Of a DNA stretch of 64,000 nucleotides, positions 1 through 11,089 are shown piece by piece. The stretch covers positions 49,263,788 to 49,327,787 of the forward strand of contig OY986438.1 in the NCBI GenBank assembly GCA_963920525.1, read 5' to 3'. Made by a program: the position numbers and the translations under genes. The DNA is from Dichetophora obliterata (lineage: Eukaryota > Arthropoda > Insecta > Diptera > Sciomyzidae). The first letter of the stretch is position 1; each line of letters opens with the position of its first letter. The notes beneath the pieces were generated by a model. It searched no databases. It was given only the letters and a program-made list of their open reading frames with translations, and was not told where the DNA came from.

Positions 1-89
1 GTTGGGCATATTTGTTTAAAAGTTACTTAAACTTTTACTGAGATTAATTAAATTGCATATTGTTAGTGATAGTTACCAATTCTTGTATA

Positions 90-97
90 TCTATAGC
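90..97. repeat. 8-bp target-site duplication, left copy
   Basis: ATCTATAG sits immediately outside the left CAGGG end. The identical 8-mer lies at 1839-1846 immediately outside the right end. This fixes the limits of the hAT-type element. Confidence 0.85.
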
Positions 98-1838
98 AGG
101 GTTCAGAAATTTTCACTCATGTAACAGAAATCTCCAACATAAATGTCAATAAACACTATTTGAAGCACACAACACACAATGTTATTTTTATTTCATTTTT
201 GTGTGTAACGTAGTTATCGTGTTGTTGATCATCCAACATGAATTCTTCGTTTTAATATTTGCTTGTGCGTCACAAACTCAAACAATGATCGATCTCAACA
301 ATTCTCTGTGTTTCAGTTTTACACTTATGTTTGCGTCAAAATGTTCATGTTGGAGAATTCAGGCCTTTGTCAAAACCAAAACAAAGACAATTTTTCCAAC
401 ATGAATAAGTGGTGTTTGCAAAATTGTCTTTGTTTGTGTCGGTCATTAAGATCGATCACTACCGTCGTGTGGCGTAAAAAACCAATGCTGTTCTGGTTGC
501 TGTGCAGCGTATTGAATTGGTTTTTGGCCAAGTGTAGCAAATTTCGGCGTCAATTAGAAAATATTTTAAAATATTAAAATAATAACCTAATAATATGTTT
601 TTTCAAGAGATTTAAACGTCATTTATCAGTGTTAAGGGGTCGCTGATTTCGAATCTAAAGTCAGAATGTTAAAATTCAAGATAGCGGATAGTGTTGCCAC
701 CTTAATTTTTTTTAGTTTTATGAATTCGGGGCTGGTAAAAAAAAATAGTACACTAAAAATGGGTCGCTGAATCCGAATCCGTTGTCAGAATTTTCAAATT
801 ATGAAATTTTGAAATGATAGGGTTGCCACCTAATATTATATCTTTTCAAGAGTTTTAAACGTCATTTATCAGTATTAAGGGGTCGCTGATTTCGAATCTA
901 AAGTCAGAATTTTAAAATTCAAGATGGTGGATAGGGTTGCCACCTTAATTTTTTGTAGTTTTATGAATTCGGGGCTGGCAAAAAAAAATGGTACACCAAA
1001 AATGGGTCCCTCAATCCGAATCCGTTGTCAGAATTTTCAAATTATAAAATTTTCGAAATTCGATATCAGCGACCCCTTAACACTGATAAATGACGTTTAA
1101 AACTCTTGAAAAGACATCCTATTAGATGGCAACCCTATTATTTCAAAATTTTATAATTTGGAAATTCTGACAACGGATTCGGGTTCAGCGACCCATTTTT
1201 GGTGTACCATTTTTTTTTGCCAGCCCCGAATTCATAAAACTAAAAAAAATTAAGGTGGCAACATTATCCACTATCTTGAATTTTAACATTCTGACTTTAG
1301 ATTCGAAATCAGCGACCCCTTAACACTGATAAATGACGTTTAAATCTCTTGAAAAAACATATTATTAGGTTATTATTTTAATATTTTAAAATATTTTCTA
1401 ATTGACGCCGAAATTTGCTACACTTGGCCAAAAACCAATTCAATACGCTGCACAGCAACCAGAACAGCATTTGTTTTTTACGCCACACGACGGTAGTGAT
1501 CGATCTTAATGACCGACACAAACAAAGACAATTTTGCAAACACCACTTATTCATGTTGGAAAAATTGTCTTTGTTTTGGTTTTGACAAAGGCCTGAATTC
1601 TCCAACATGAACATTTTGACGCAAACATAAGTGTAAAACTGAAACACAGAGAATTGTTGAGATCGATCATTGTTGGAGTTTGTGACGCACAAGCAAATAT
1701 TAAAACGAAGAATTCATGTTGGATGATCAACAACACGATAACTACGTTACACACAAAAATGAAATGAAAATAACATTGTGTGTTGTGTGCTTCAAGCAAA
1801 TGTTTGTGAGTGAAGGTGTGTGAATATTCTGAACCCTG
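98..1838. mobile_element. hAT-type non-autonomous foldback element
   Basis: The ends are inverted copies starting CAGGGTTCAGAA (98-109; mirrored at 1827-1838). They are flanked by a perfect 8-bp direct repeat ATCTATAG at 90-97 and 1839-1846. An 8-bp duplication with CAGGG termini is the hAT signature. The two arms (about 98-700 and 1240-1838) are near-identical inverted copies. A 104-codon open frame occurs in both arms (263-577 + and 1692-1378 -) with one residue differing, but it resembles nothing I know and is probably passive. The centre holds two direct units and one inverted unit of a 243-bp module marked by GAATTCGGGGCTGG (722, 965) and its complement (1220). No transposase is present, so it would need a hAT transposase in trans. 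Confidence 0.85.
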
Positions 1839-1846
1839 ATCTATAG
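1839..1846. repeat. 8-bp target-site duplication, right copy
   Basis: ATCTATAG, identical to 90-97. It is followed by unrelated AT-rich sequence with a T-run. Confidence 0.85.
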
Positions 1847-1959
1847 TAATAAAATCCATTTTCTGTTTGTTTTTTTTTTTTGTTTATTTGTTTGGCCTTT
1901 ATACAAATCTAAATTGCTCAGCGGATTTCACTCAAAATAGGTAAACATATTCAGTGCAT

Positions 1960-4080
1960 ACGTGATGTAATTATGACATACTTAGTTTTTGCAACGCCCC
2001 CTCTGAAATTTCTCAACTAACTGTAATTTTATTAATGCAGTACTTTTTACCACCGGAAATTTTTTTGTATTTACTTTTAAAAATTTTTTGTTATTTTGAC
2101 ATCAAAAACACTCACATGTCTTTATAATTGTAGAAATTTTTAGTACAACAAATTTTTCATAAAACATCGTTACATAAGAATGAGAAAAAAATTATATGAA
2201 AATCAAAGTTTTGACTTTCGAGGCAAATATTTCCGCTTTTCATGAAAAAAAAACTTTCACGAGATGAGAAAGAGAGAAAATGTGATTTCTCCTCTCTATT
2301 ACCCAATTCTCTCAGTAAACGACGCTTTTCAGGCACTTTCTAGGTAACACTTTTGAAATATTTCGTTTGAATTCGATTACGCGAACAGACCTATTAAGTG
2401 CATTCTAACTTAAAATATTACATACTTATTTTTTGCCACTCCCCCTCCGAAACTTTTCAACTAACGGTAATTTTGTTATTATAAATTTTTTTAGTATCGG
2501 AGATTTTTGTGTATGTAATTTCAAAATTTTTTTGTTATTTTGACATCAAAAACACTCACATATATTCACAATTGAAGAAATTTTCAGTACAACGATTTTT
2601 TCATAAAATATCGTTACCTAAGAATGAAAAAAAAAAACGACATGAAAATCAAAGTTTGGTCTTTCAATGCAAATATCTTCGCTGTCCATTAATATATTTC
2701 AGTCAAATTTTTTTTTTAAAGTTTAATAAAATCACTTTACAAAAATGGGTTGAACTGTACCGTTAAGTTAGTGTATATATGTTTTATGATTATATCAAAA
2801 AAGGTTCAAAATATTGACCTTTTACTCAAAAACTGACTCAAAAATTGTTGTTATTGTAAAAATGAAATCAATTAAAAATTGCACATCTAGTTACCTTTTA
2901 TATGACATAGCAAAAATTCTTCCAGCTAAGATCAAAAATTATTTTACTGTTTTTGTAAAACAATAAGGGTCATCACAAAATTTATTTTTTCCAAAATGTT
3001 GTTTTTATATTTTTTACAAAAAATTCAAGTCTCAAAAATAATTTATGTGAAAAAATTACCCCAATATCTTTTTCCAATCAAAAGTTATGGCTAAAAATCT
3101 ATTTTTTCATCCAGACTATTAATAAAACTGAGTTTTGTTTTAAAATTCTCTATATAGTTTGAACGTCCCCATATTTCTCTAAGAATGCAGTTGAGTGTCT
3201 AGAGTAATTACGAACATTTTGGACTATATAAAACCTTCCTTATAGTAAAATTCTACTTAGTTTTTTTTACTTCCCCCCCCCCCCTCCTGGTAATTTTATT
3301 TTCTCACTATTGTGTCACCGTTATCACTCAGTTCCTTATCAATGGTACTTTAAGTGTTGTATATATATCACAAATTTGTCGAAAAGATGACTGTGAATAA
3401 GAATGCTGTAAAAGTTAATATTTTCATGTAATCAGTTTCAGCTATGTGGCGATATAATAAAACATATGCGCATCTGGTCAGCACAATTATTTCATTAGTT
3501 TTGATCTGTGGGTTAAATTCACAGATAGATGTCGCCACATTTGAAATTACTGTGGGTACAAACTATACACCTTGCGGTGAATAGCTGAATAATGTTTTTT
3601 CAAAAGTTTCTTCAAATTTAACCCCACACGTTTGGGATTACAGACAGGTGGCGCTATTTTCTGCTTACAGAAGAAAATCTGATGTTCTTATGTAGCAAGC
3701 AGATAAGTTTTGCGAAAATGCTATTGCTACCAAACTTTTAAAAAGTAAAATAATGTATTACTGCCAGTTTTTTCAATCGCAGCGTCATCTAGCGTCATCA
3801 ACACTTGAAAACATAGAATTGGATCAATTTAAATGTCTAGCTCACTTGCTGGATTTTTTGTTGTTTTTTTTTTCATGCAAATGCGATTATATGATCCTGA
3901 TCTCCAATGAAAAAACGCAGCTAGTAGAACTTTTAGTACAATCATTTTTAGTAAAATGAATTTTTCATAAAACAATGATAGCTAATAATGAGAAAAAATT
4001 ATATGAAAATCAAAGTTTTTACTTTTAATGCCAATAACTCCGCTGTTTTTAATATATTTCGTTAAAATTTTTTTTTTTGT
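1960..4080. repeat. Degenerate direct repeats, about 270 bp, three copies
   Basis: A block containing TTGTTATTTTGACATCAAAA, then CAAAAACACTCACAT, then a TTTTTCATAAAA segment and GAAAATCAAAGTTT occurs at about 1980-2240 and again at about 2425-2690. A partial third copy lies at about 3935-4070. Copies differ by substitutions and small indels. No coding capacity is seen in or between them; 2.7-3.9 kb is otherwise plain AT-rich sequence with a C-run at about 3275. A distant relative may occur near 59.6-59.8 kb. Confidence 0.55.
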
Positions 4081-4439
4081 TAAAAATTTCAATATATTTT
4101 TTAACATAAATCTTTGTTTAGATGTTCAAATGTCCATATCTCAATGACGCATTGAGTCCCACCATAATTTTTATGTTGTTGAAAAGGTAATTTTGCTTGC
4201 TTTAAGATTAAGTACATATAAAAATTATTTCTTATTTTTAATATATGTTTTTCCTACCCCCTCTTTGAATTCAATTAGCTCACCGCAAGAGATGGATCCA
4301 CCAACAACAAGAATTTTCCAAAACTTTTTTGGCATAATATTCGTTCAATTACCTTTCTAACGGTAGCTTACAAATAAAATTCAACATGTTTGTCATTATT
4401 CCAGAATTTAAAAAACATTTAATCGAGAAGTGTATGTTA

Positions 4440-4483
4440 AAATGTTTATATAAATGACTCTCGAGTAGCACCGGGTATATCAG
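4440..4483. repeat. Possible terminus of a rolling-circle type repeat
   Basis: The segment reads GAGTAGCACCGGGTATATCAG followed by CTAGT. The opposite strand begins ACTAGCTGATATACCCGG. A similar start, ACTAGCAAATACCCG followed by CTACTTCGCC, lies at 59130-59155 on the + strand. CTAG followed by T is the usual 3' end of Helitron-type elements, but I could not place a matching 5' end, so the class is a guess. Confidence 0.3.
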
Positions 4484-5723
4484 CTAGTTTAAAAATAAAT
4501 TTAATGAGGAATATCCTTATATAATCTCCTATATTGAAAGCGAAAGTTTAGTTTAATGACTAAAAAAAGTAAACAATATTAATAAATATTTGTTTGCAAA
4601 AAAATATTTTTTTGCAAATGTTATATTTTGGTATGCAGAAGTGCATAAAAACCTATATGTATGTTTTTTAAATGAAAAAAATATATTTTAAAACTTTTTT
4701 CAATATTAAAAAGTTAAAGCTTTAATCTCTAATAAATTTTTTTATACATAAATATTTTTACTTATTTTAATAATCCCTTAAAAACGGAGAAACTTCGATA
4801 TTGCAACGTTATTATAAGCCAAAATAAAAGATATACTTAAAATCTGAATTGGTTTCTGAAATCAGCGACCATATGTTAATAAATCATCGTGCAAAATTTC
4901 ATAAAAATCGAACGGCTCCTTGTATTCTCTTTTGTATGGGCTCAAAGTACAGTGCGACGGATACTAATATTGATAAGAGATGACTTTTCTTTTAGTTCAA
5001 CATGTAAGGAAGGCATAACTTTTCATAATTTGTTGAACAATTTAGCAATTAAGAACTGAATAAAACTTTGAATTAGAAGAAACTTTGTATTTGCTCTACT
5101 TTGATTTGCTTTATCTGTACCTACAAATTTATGTAAATGTATTCAAAATTTTGCTATCGTTGTTCGCTTCATATATTCTTGTTCCGCACAACTACATACA
5201 TCATCAGCAGCTCTTCTTCATTCAGATGATGTTATACATTTTTCGCATTGGTTTCTACGCAACCAAATAATTATAATATTTTAAGAGGGTAAATTATTAT
5301 ACTTTTTCTTTTAAGAAATGCAACTTTAAATAAAAACTTTTTATATATTTTGTAAAATTACAAAATGTAACATTAAAAATTATGTTAGTTATATCACCAC
5401 GAACCATCATCCTTTCAAAATAAGCTCTTTAACGTTGTTTTTATAGATATCTGTTGTCCTGTTTTTATCAAAACCATCATCATTATCATATATGTTAGCG
5501 AAAAATCTTCACTTTTTCTCATAAAATGTACACAAAATTTAAACATTACTTTAAGATACATACAAAATAACAGACAGAGATACTACAAAGATACAACAAA
5601 CCAACATAAAAGCGAATTTTACAAGTTTCAGAGATAACTTAAATGCTAATATATTTTTATTTATATATTTTTTTAACGTTTCTACGCAACTCAACGTCTT
5701 GGCTTAATTGTATGACACCACAG
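4484..5723. other. AT-rich intronic/intergenic stretch
   Basis: No gene, inverted repeat or clear repeat was found. It lies just 5' of the channel exon. The last part ends in the acceptor TATGACACCACAG at 5711-5723. Confidence 0.5.
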
Positions 5724-5938
5724 GAGTTACAACAATGCTGAATTTTTTCACCACATCCAATGGTTTCCGCAGCACACTTCCGGTCGTGTCCAATCTCACC
5801 GCCATGAATGTCTGGGATGGTGTTTGTATGTGTTTCATCTACGCTTCGCTACTGGAGTTTGTGTGCGTCAATTATGTCGGTCGCAAGCGTCCTCTACACA
5901 ATGTCGTCTATCGCCCTGGTGAAAATCCAGTTACACAG
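5724..5938 (+). CDS. pHCl-1: pHCl-type Cys-loop chloride channel, exon with M2-M3
   Basis: This is one internal exon of a pentameric ligand-gated anion channel, most like the insect pH-sensitive chloride channel. It opens after acceptor CACCACAG with two bases completing a Gly codon, giving (G)VTTMLNFFTTSNGF, the second half of pore helix M2. The M2-M3 linker (RSTLPVVSNLTAMNVWDG) and M3 (VCMCFIYASLLEFVCVNYVG) follow, then the start of the cytoplasmic loop (RKRPLHNVVYRPGENPVTQ). It ends CAG before donor GTAAGC at 5939, phase 0. The 71 complete codons carry no stop. The (L)GVTT motif is typical of the anion-selective branch (GluCl, HisCl, pHCl); the wording around FVCVNYVGRKRPLHN is what suggests pHCl from memory. 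The ligand-binding domain and M1 must lie 5' of the window. The next exon in phase is at 21623. Confidence 0.75.
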
Positions 5939-7244
5939 GTAAGCAAACCCAAACCGCAATCATCTTAAATTAATTATGGCCAGTATTACCAAAATTTATT
6001 TAAGTGCAAGAAAATAGAAACTTTGAAAAAAGAATAAAAAAGAAAAAAAAAAGAAAATCGAGGCTAGTTTTACCTAGTGTTTACGTATTAGAATATTTCA
6101 TGTAAATTTTGTCCAACCAGAAGTCATGCCTTACGACAACAACAACATTCATTATTTATGTATCTATTTATCTAAGCTATCTTTCCTGTACTTTTCGAAT
6201 ATTTCAATCTGCATCTCCTAAATAACTTTTCTGCTCACTAACTTTTAAATCTTTTTAATATTCATGTGTTTCGTTTATGTACTCGTATGTTTCCAACATG
6301 ATATTTAATAGTGTTTCATTTCTTTTTGAAAATGTCCCATTTTTTGCGTTACAAAATTAATGCATCATCGTGTTTGTTTATTTGTTGTGATGCCAGTCAG
6401 ATTCTTACTCAGAGCTCAGTACAAAAACAAGAGTTAAAAAACTAACAATAGAAAAACAAAAACAATTTTTTATCTATCCAATGAATGTGTTTTAGTTGTT
6501 TTAAGTTTGTATCTTACGTATTTGTTCTGTATAATGTTTCTGTTAATTTTTTTATGTATGTATGTATGTGTGTGTTTGTTTAAAGAAAAGTTACTCTTAT
6601 GAACTATAGGACTCTGTTGAAGTGTTGGTATGTATGAAATATTTTTTATGGAAAATATTTGTACATAAGTTTACGTTCCTTTATGAAGCATAAAAAATTG
6701 TCTAGCTAAATAAAAAATGCTGCTTGGTAGAATATTAAATGTTGGTGTGAAAAGAAATGATTTAAGGACAGAAAAAAATCTGCTTTACAAGCTTTGCAGA
6801 TTTTAATATGCAAAATATATAAATTTTGTAAAGAGACCAACCCAGTGAACTTTATTAACAAGCTGTGATGGCTGCTAAAAAGATTTTAAAATCTTGCCTG
6901 AAAATTTTATCCTTAAGGGAAACTTATCTACCTTGTTACCGCTGCGTGAGGCGAAACATAACTGAATTCATTAAAATTATTTTTATAGAAAATCAAAATA
7001 TTCACAATAGTGGACTTAAATTTTTCTTTTTTCCTTTTGACGTTAAGTTAAAAAGTTAAAAAATGTTATTTGTCAAAAAGCCCTTTTAGTTTTAAGTTCA
7101 CAAGAAAGTAACAAGTTTTAAGTTTTTTAAATTTTTTGTTTTACTCTAAACCTTAAATAAGATACAATACAAATACAATTGACTGTGTCGTTGTCAGGTT
7201 GTCATTTCCTCGTATTCTGTTCTTGCCGTTGACAAAGATTTAAC
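5939..7244 (+). other. Intron sequence, 5' part of a 15.7-kb intron
   Basis: It begins with the donor GTAAGC. AT-rich with no coding signal. A short TATG/TG microsatellite lies at about 6550-6582. Decayed RTE sequence starts at about 7245. Confidence 0.5.
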
Positions 7245-7765
7245 CGAAGATCCTGTGAAGAATCTTTCTCTTTAAGGCTACCAAAATCTTTTCATCATAA
7301 CTGCTTAAATCCAGGTTTGTGTTTCATATGTGTAACAGAAACGAGCATAATAAGTGACTAATAGAGCGAGACTTTTGATCATCAAGAGATAGCTCTACTT
7401 CTCGATTGCCTACTGAACCCAAAGTAACAATTGTTGGCAAGAGTTATTCTTTGTTTGATCTAATTTCTGATATTGTTGATAGAGTTTTTACTGGATCCTA
7501 TATAAAAACCTTTCACAACCTCGAAAGAGAAGTTTTGAACATTGGCATGGGCTCCAAGATGTTGGTGCTGTTTGTTTGTTGGCACCAGGTATTTCTAGGC
7601 ACCAGATTCTAGGCACCATCTATATATAAATAGAAAAATATGATAGGAGTTGGATATGCTTTTCTAGGGTCTTCTCTAAAATTTGTCGTAGCGTGAAGAT
7701 CAGGTTGATGTAAGACTTTCCAAATCTAAGGCCACATTGATAAGGTGGAATCATATCCCCCCTGC
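7245..7765 (-). pseudogene. Decayed RTE-type LINE fragment
   Basis: 7245-7620 is an imperfect copy of 14310-14660 in the RTE element further along, and 7670-7755 matches 15100-15185, same orientation. The roughly 430 bp between these parts in the better copy is missing here, so this is an internally deleted, heavily mutated remnant of reverse transcriptase sequence. Shared strings include TTGTCGTAGCGTGAA and GGCAAGAGTTATTCTT. Nothing is translatable. Confidence 0.75.
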
Positions 7766-7776
7766 CCTAGCTGATT

Positions 7777-8157
7777 ATGGTTGACGACATTCTGACTACA
7801 CTCAAATCTGGGGGAACAAAAGTGGTAGCCTATGCCGATGAAGTTGCCATCCTAATATACAGAAAATACCTGCAAACCGTTAGCGAACTAATGACTGGTG
7901 CATTGAATGAGCTATCGCGGTGGGCTGAATCGAATAGACTTGGTGTAAAGCCAATTAAGACAGAACTCGTTATGTTCATTAGAAGAAGAAAAATAGAAAG
8001 TTTCACATTACCGAAACTCAATGCAGTAACACAGAAGCTTAATACCTTGGAATTATCCTTGATAACAAGCTGAGCTGGAAACGCAACACAAAAGAAAGAA
8101 TGAAAAAAGCACTGTGCGCTCTATATGCCTATCAGGGAACCTCTGGCAGGAAATGGG
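7777..8157 (+). pseudogene. LOA-type LINE, reverse transcriptase palm fragment
   Basis: The reading frame from 7777 begins MVDDILTTLKSGGTKVVAYA. It carries the RT catalytic-loop region as YADE rather than YADD, followed by the thumb-like LSRWAESNRLGVKPIKTEL. After a frameshift near 8050, the sequence YLGIILDNKLSW can still be read to about 8157. This is the LOA/I-group layout of RT followed later by RNase H. The 5' part of the element is absent, and the frame is cut by the hAT-like insertion starting at about 8166. The RNase H part resumes at about 11.2 kb. The altered YADD and the frameshift make it inactive. Confidence 0.75.
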
Positions 8158-8609
8158 GACATAACCAGGGTTGCCAGCTCGTTTTATGGCTTTCCCCGCA
8201 GTGATTCTCAGAATTCCCCGATTTTTCATTAAATTCCCCACAAAAAAATTTTAATGAATTTACAACAATAATGTAAGGATTTCATAAATTTTAAGAAAGC
8301 TATTCATTTTGATAAAAAAATTACACTATAAAATTTAAAAAAACAATAACTTTAAAAAAGGAAAATGTGTTTTCGAGTCGCGACTTCAAACTTTGAAGCT
8401 ACAAAATGTCGATGGCCCGATTCTAAAGTATGTTAAGAGTGGTTTCAGGCAAACAATTTTTTGAAAATTAATTTTTTTTACATTTGATTATTGTTGTAAA
8501 GGGTGTTTTTTTAGAGGTTTGTTTTTCGAATAGAGATAAAACTGGCATTTTGTGGTCAAATCTGGCAACTCTAATGTCATTTATGTTCAGTTTGGTTTGC
8601 CATTTCATC

Positions 8610-10040
8610 ATGAACAGGTTGACAAAAGAACAACGCTTGCAAATCGTGCAAATTTATTTCGAAAATAATGGTTCAGTTCGCGAAGTTTACCGCAAGCTCC
8701 GTCCATTTTATGGTCGACATAATCGTCCATCAGAGCAATTAATTCGGTTAACCATGGGTCGTTTTCGCACTACGTTTACTCTATGTGATAATACGCATCC
8801 GCAGAGACGTCGAACAGTGCGCACCGAAGAAACAATTGCCGTTGTAGAGCAAAATGTTGAAGAGGACCCGAATGAATCGATTCGCCACCGTGCACAGCAA
8901 TTGGAGCTTTGTCTATCAACTTTATGGAAGATTTTGCGGAAAGATCTTGGCTTGCGACCTTACAAGATCCAGCTTGTGCAGGAATTAAAGCCGCGAGACC
9001 ATGCAATGCGTCGTGATTTTGGTGTATGGGCCGAAAATGAGATTGATCTCGATGCTGATTTTCATCGCAAAATTTTGTTCAGTGATGAGGCTCATTTTTG
9101 GTTGAATGGCTACGTGGCGGCCGTAGCCTAGTGGGTAAAGTACGTGGCCCCTAAGCTTAAGAACCGCGGTAGCCCGGGTTCAATTCCAGCTCAGACAGAA
9201 AGTTTTTTAATTGAATTAATTTTTCTGTTCGGCCGTCACCTCTCTGCAGACAATGGCAAACCTCAGAGAGTAAAAATTGCCATGTAAAGCTTCTTGAATA
9301 CATAAGCCGTTCGGAGTCGGCATAAAACACGTAGGTCCAGTTCTCTTGGTCATTTGTGATTAAACATTTAATAACACGCACAACACAATTGATCAATAGA
9401 AGCTAGGTCAAAGTCCTTCCAAGGGCTGAAATGGCCAGTTTATTTTATATTTGGCTACGTCAACAAGCAAAATTTCCGCATTTGGAGTGAAGAGAATCCA
9501 CATGAGACCCTTGAGACGCCATTACATCCACAAAAACTGACTGTTTGGTGTGCTCTATGGGCTGGTGGAATCATTGGGCCATACTTCTTCCGAAATAATG
9601 CTGGAGAGTCAGTTACCGTTAATGGAGACCGGTATAGAGCCATGATAACCGACTATTTTGTTCCCGAATTGGATGGCATGAATGTGGATGAGTTGTGGTT
9701 CCAACAAGACGGCGCTACATGCCACACAGCGCACGTCAAAATCGATTTATTGAAGGAAACATTCGATGAGCGCATAATTTCGCGGAATGGACCTGTCAAT
9801 TGGCCACCAAGATCGTGTGATTTGACACCATTGGATTATTTTCTTTGGGGATATGTGAAGTCGTTCGTCTACGCCAACAAACCAGAAACGTTAGGGGACT
9901 TGGAAGCCAACATTCGTGGCGTTATTGCCGACATACGGCCCCATATGCTCGAAAAAGTGGTTGAAAATATGACCTGTAGAATTGGCTTTATTCGAGGCAG
10001 CCGTGGCGGCCACATGCCCGACATCATATTTAAACACTAA
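8610..10040 (+). pseudogene. DD41D mariner transposase split by a SINE
   Basis: Start ATG 8610 (MNRLTKEQRLQIVQIYFENN) gives an N-terminal helix-turn-helix region. Joining 8610-9115 to 9461-10040 restores 361 codons with no stop or frameshift. Catalytic motifs: the first Asp is in FSDEAHFWLNGYV, the second in FQQDGATCHT and the third in CDLTPLDYFLWG. Counting from the second Asp to the Asp of PLDYF gives 41 intervening residues, the DD41D spacing of the rosa group. As it stands the SINE adds an in-frame stop after GYVAAVA, so no full protein can be made. It is likely to have been inactivated recently, because the rest of the frame is intact. Confidence 0.9.
9116..9451 (+). mobile_element. tRNA-derived SINE, copy 1
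   Basis: The head is tRNA-like with RNA polymerase III boxes: A box TAGCCTAGTGG at 9124-9134 and B box GGTTCAATTCC at 9177-9187. The body contains GACAGAAAGTTTTTTAATTG, then TTTCTGTTCGGCCGTCACC, and a tail ending GGCCAGTTTATTTTATAT. It is flanked by the 9-bp duplication TGGCTACGT (9107-9115 and 9452-9460) inside the mariner transposase. Copies 2 and 3 are at 24.1 and 26.0 kb. It encodes no protein and would move with a LINE's reverse transcriptase. Confidence 0.9.
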
Positions 10041-10149
10041 TGGCATAAAATTATCTTTCCAATAAAGCCAAATTGATGGACATTAAAACGATTTTCTTGT
10101 GTTTGATTTCAATTCGAAGTTCTATTCTAAAAAAACACCCTTTACAACT

Positions 10150-10400
10150 ATTCACAAATATTTGAAAAAAAATTATAAATCAATCCCGCTTATAATACAG
10201 TTTCTCTAACGTTTAAGACCCGGTGCGCCAGAGTACCTTTAACTAACCAGAGTAACTTTAAACGCGTTTTTCTCGAAATATACTTTTTCAAAGCAGGGCG
10301 CACTACTGCAAAAAAACTAATCGACCGATTTCATTTTTTTTTAAATCTATTTGTATTGTAATTCTACAAATATTTTACCAAAATAAGCGTCTTTGGAAAA
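10150..10400. repeat. Interspersed repeat, also at 33.1 kb
   Basis: It contains CCCGGTGCGCCAGAGTA and TTTAAACGCGTTTTTCTCGA, both recurring at 33170-33240. It is part of the block invaded by the mariner. Confidence 0.75.
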
Positions 10401-11089
10401 TTCGTCCAGCTTTTACACGCAACAATATGGTAAAAAATATCGTACATTTTTCAACTTTTTTCCACACTTCATAATTTTCTTTATTCTAAATGTTTTCATT
10501 CCATTTCGGTAAAAGATGTGCATTCAAGGGTATGTTTTTGAATTTATCTTTTTATTTCAGATAATCTGCAGCCGAGCTATGGTGTGTCCCGATTTTCACT
10601 TTTTTTAAGCTCACTGCAGCGCAATCTTTATATTTAAACAATATATGTTAAAAAAATTGTTTACTTATACTGATGATGTTAAATTAACATGCAAATGAAA
10701 CTTTTTATATGTATAATATACTTTTTTAGAAAACTTTTTTCAAAATATGCCTTAATTTTAACCGTTTTTGCCTAAAACCTCTCTTAAATCAACTTCACAC
10801 ATATATGATGTTATTGAAATGCAAATCGAAGTGTCAAATTTTTTTCAATTTCCTCTAAATTTTTCTAATGTTGTAAGAAAAACGTTGTTTCAGAAAATTT
10901 AATATAAAATCAAATTTCTCGCAAATATTAGATAAAATGTTAAATTTCCCGCAAAAATCATTAAATATGAGGTGAATTATCAAATTCCCCGCATATTTAA
11001 GCCCATTCTCCGTTTTCCCGATTGACATGAAATTCCCCGCAAATCGGGGAATTCGCCACCAGTTGGCATGACTGGATATAATCCACTGG

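Larger units (their letters stand above)
8499..10142 (+). mobile_element. Mariner transposon, rosa/DD41D group, with SINE inside
   Basis: The inverted termini AAGGGTGTTTTTTTAGA (8499 onward and complement ending 10142) are flanked by TA at 8497-8498 and 10143-10144, the mariner target duplication. Without the SINE and its second target copy (345 bp) the element is 1,299 bp, the usual mariner size. The related repeat at 33 kb lacks the element and reads straight through the equivalent site, confirming the ends. The transposase frame is otherwise open. Confidence 0.9.
8166..11065. mobile_element. hAT-like element with CCCCG-rich ends, itself invaded
   Basis: This block interrupts the LINE. It begins CAGGGTTGCCAGCTCG and has repeated AATTCCCCG motifs near both ends (8190-8240; 10890-11060). 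The right end contains a hairpin, GAATTTCC-type arms around 11029-11055 (AATTCCCCG..CGGGGAATT), then CCACCAGTTGGCA. The right terminus is diverged or trimmed, since I cannot find the expected complement of CAGGGTTGCC or an 8-bp duplication. Apart from the mariner inside it, there is no coding sequence. About 300 bp of it (8450-8498 plus 10143-10400) has a second copy at 33047-33345. Confidence 0.5.

Noticed and set aside
9116..9195. A tRNA gene
   Set aside because: A and B boxes are present, but the same head occurs in three SINE copies with target duplications and no good acceptor-stem pairing was evident.
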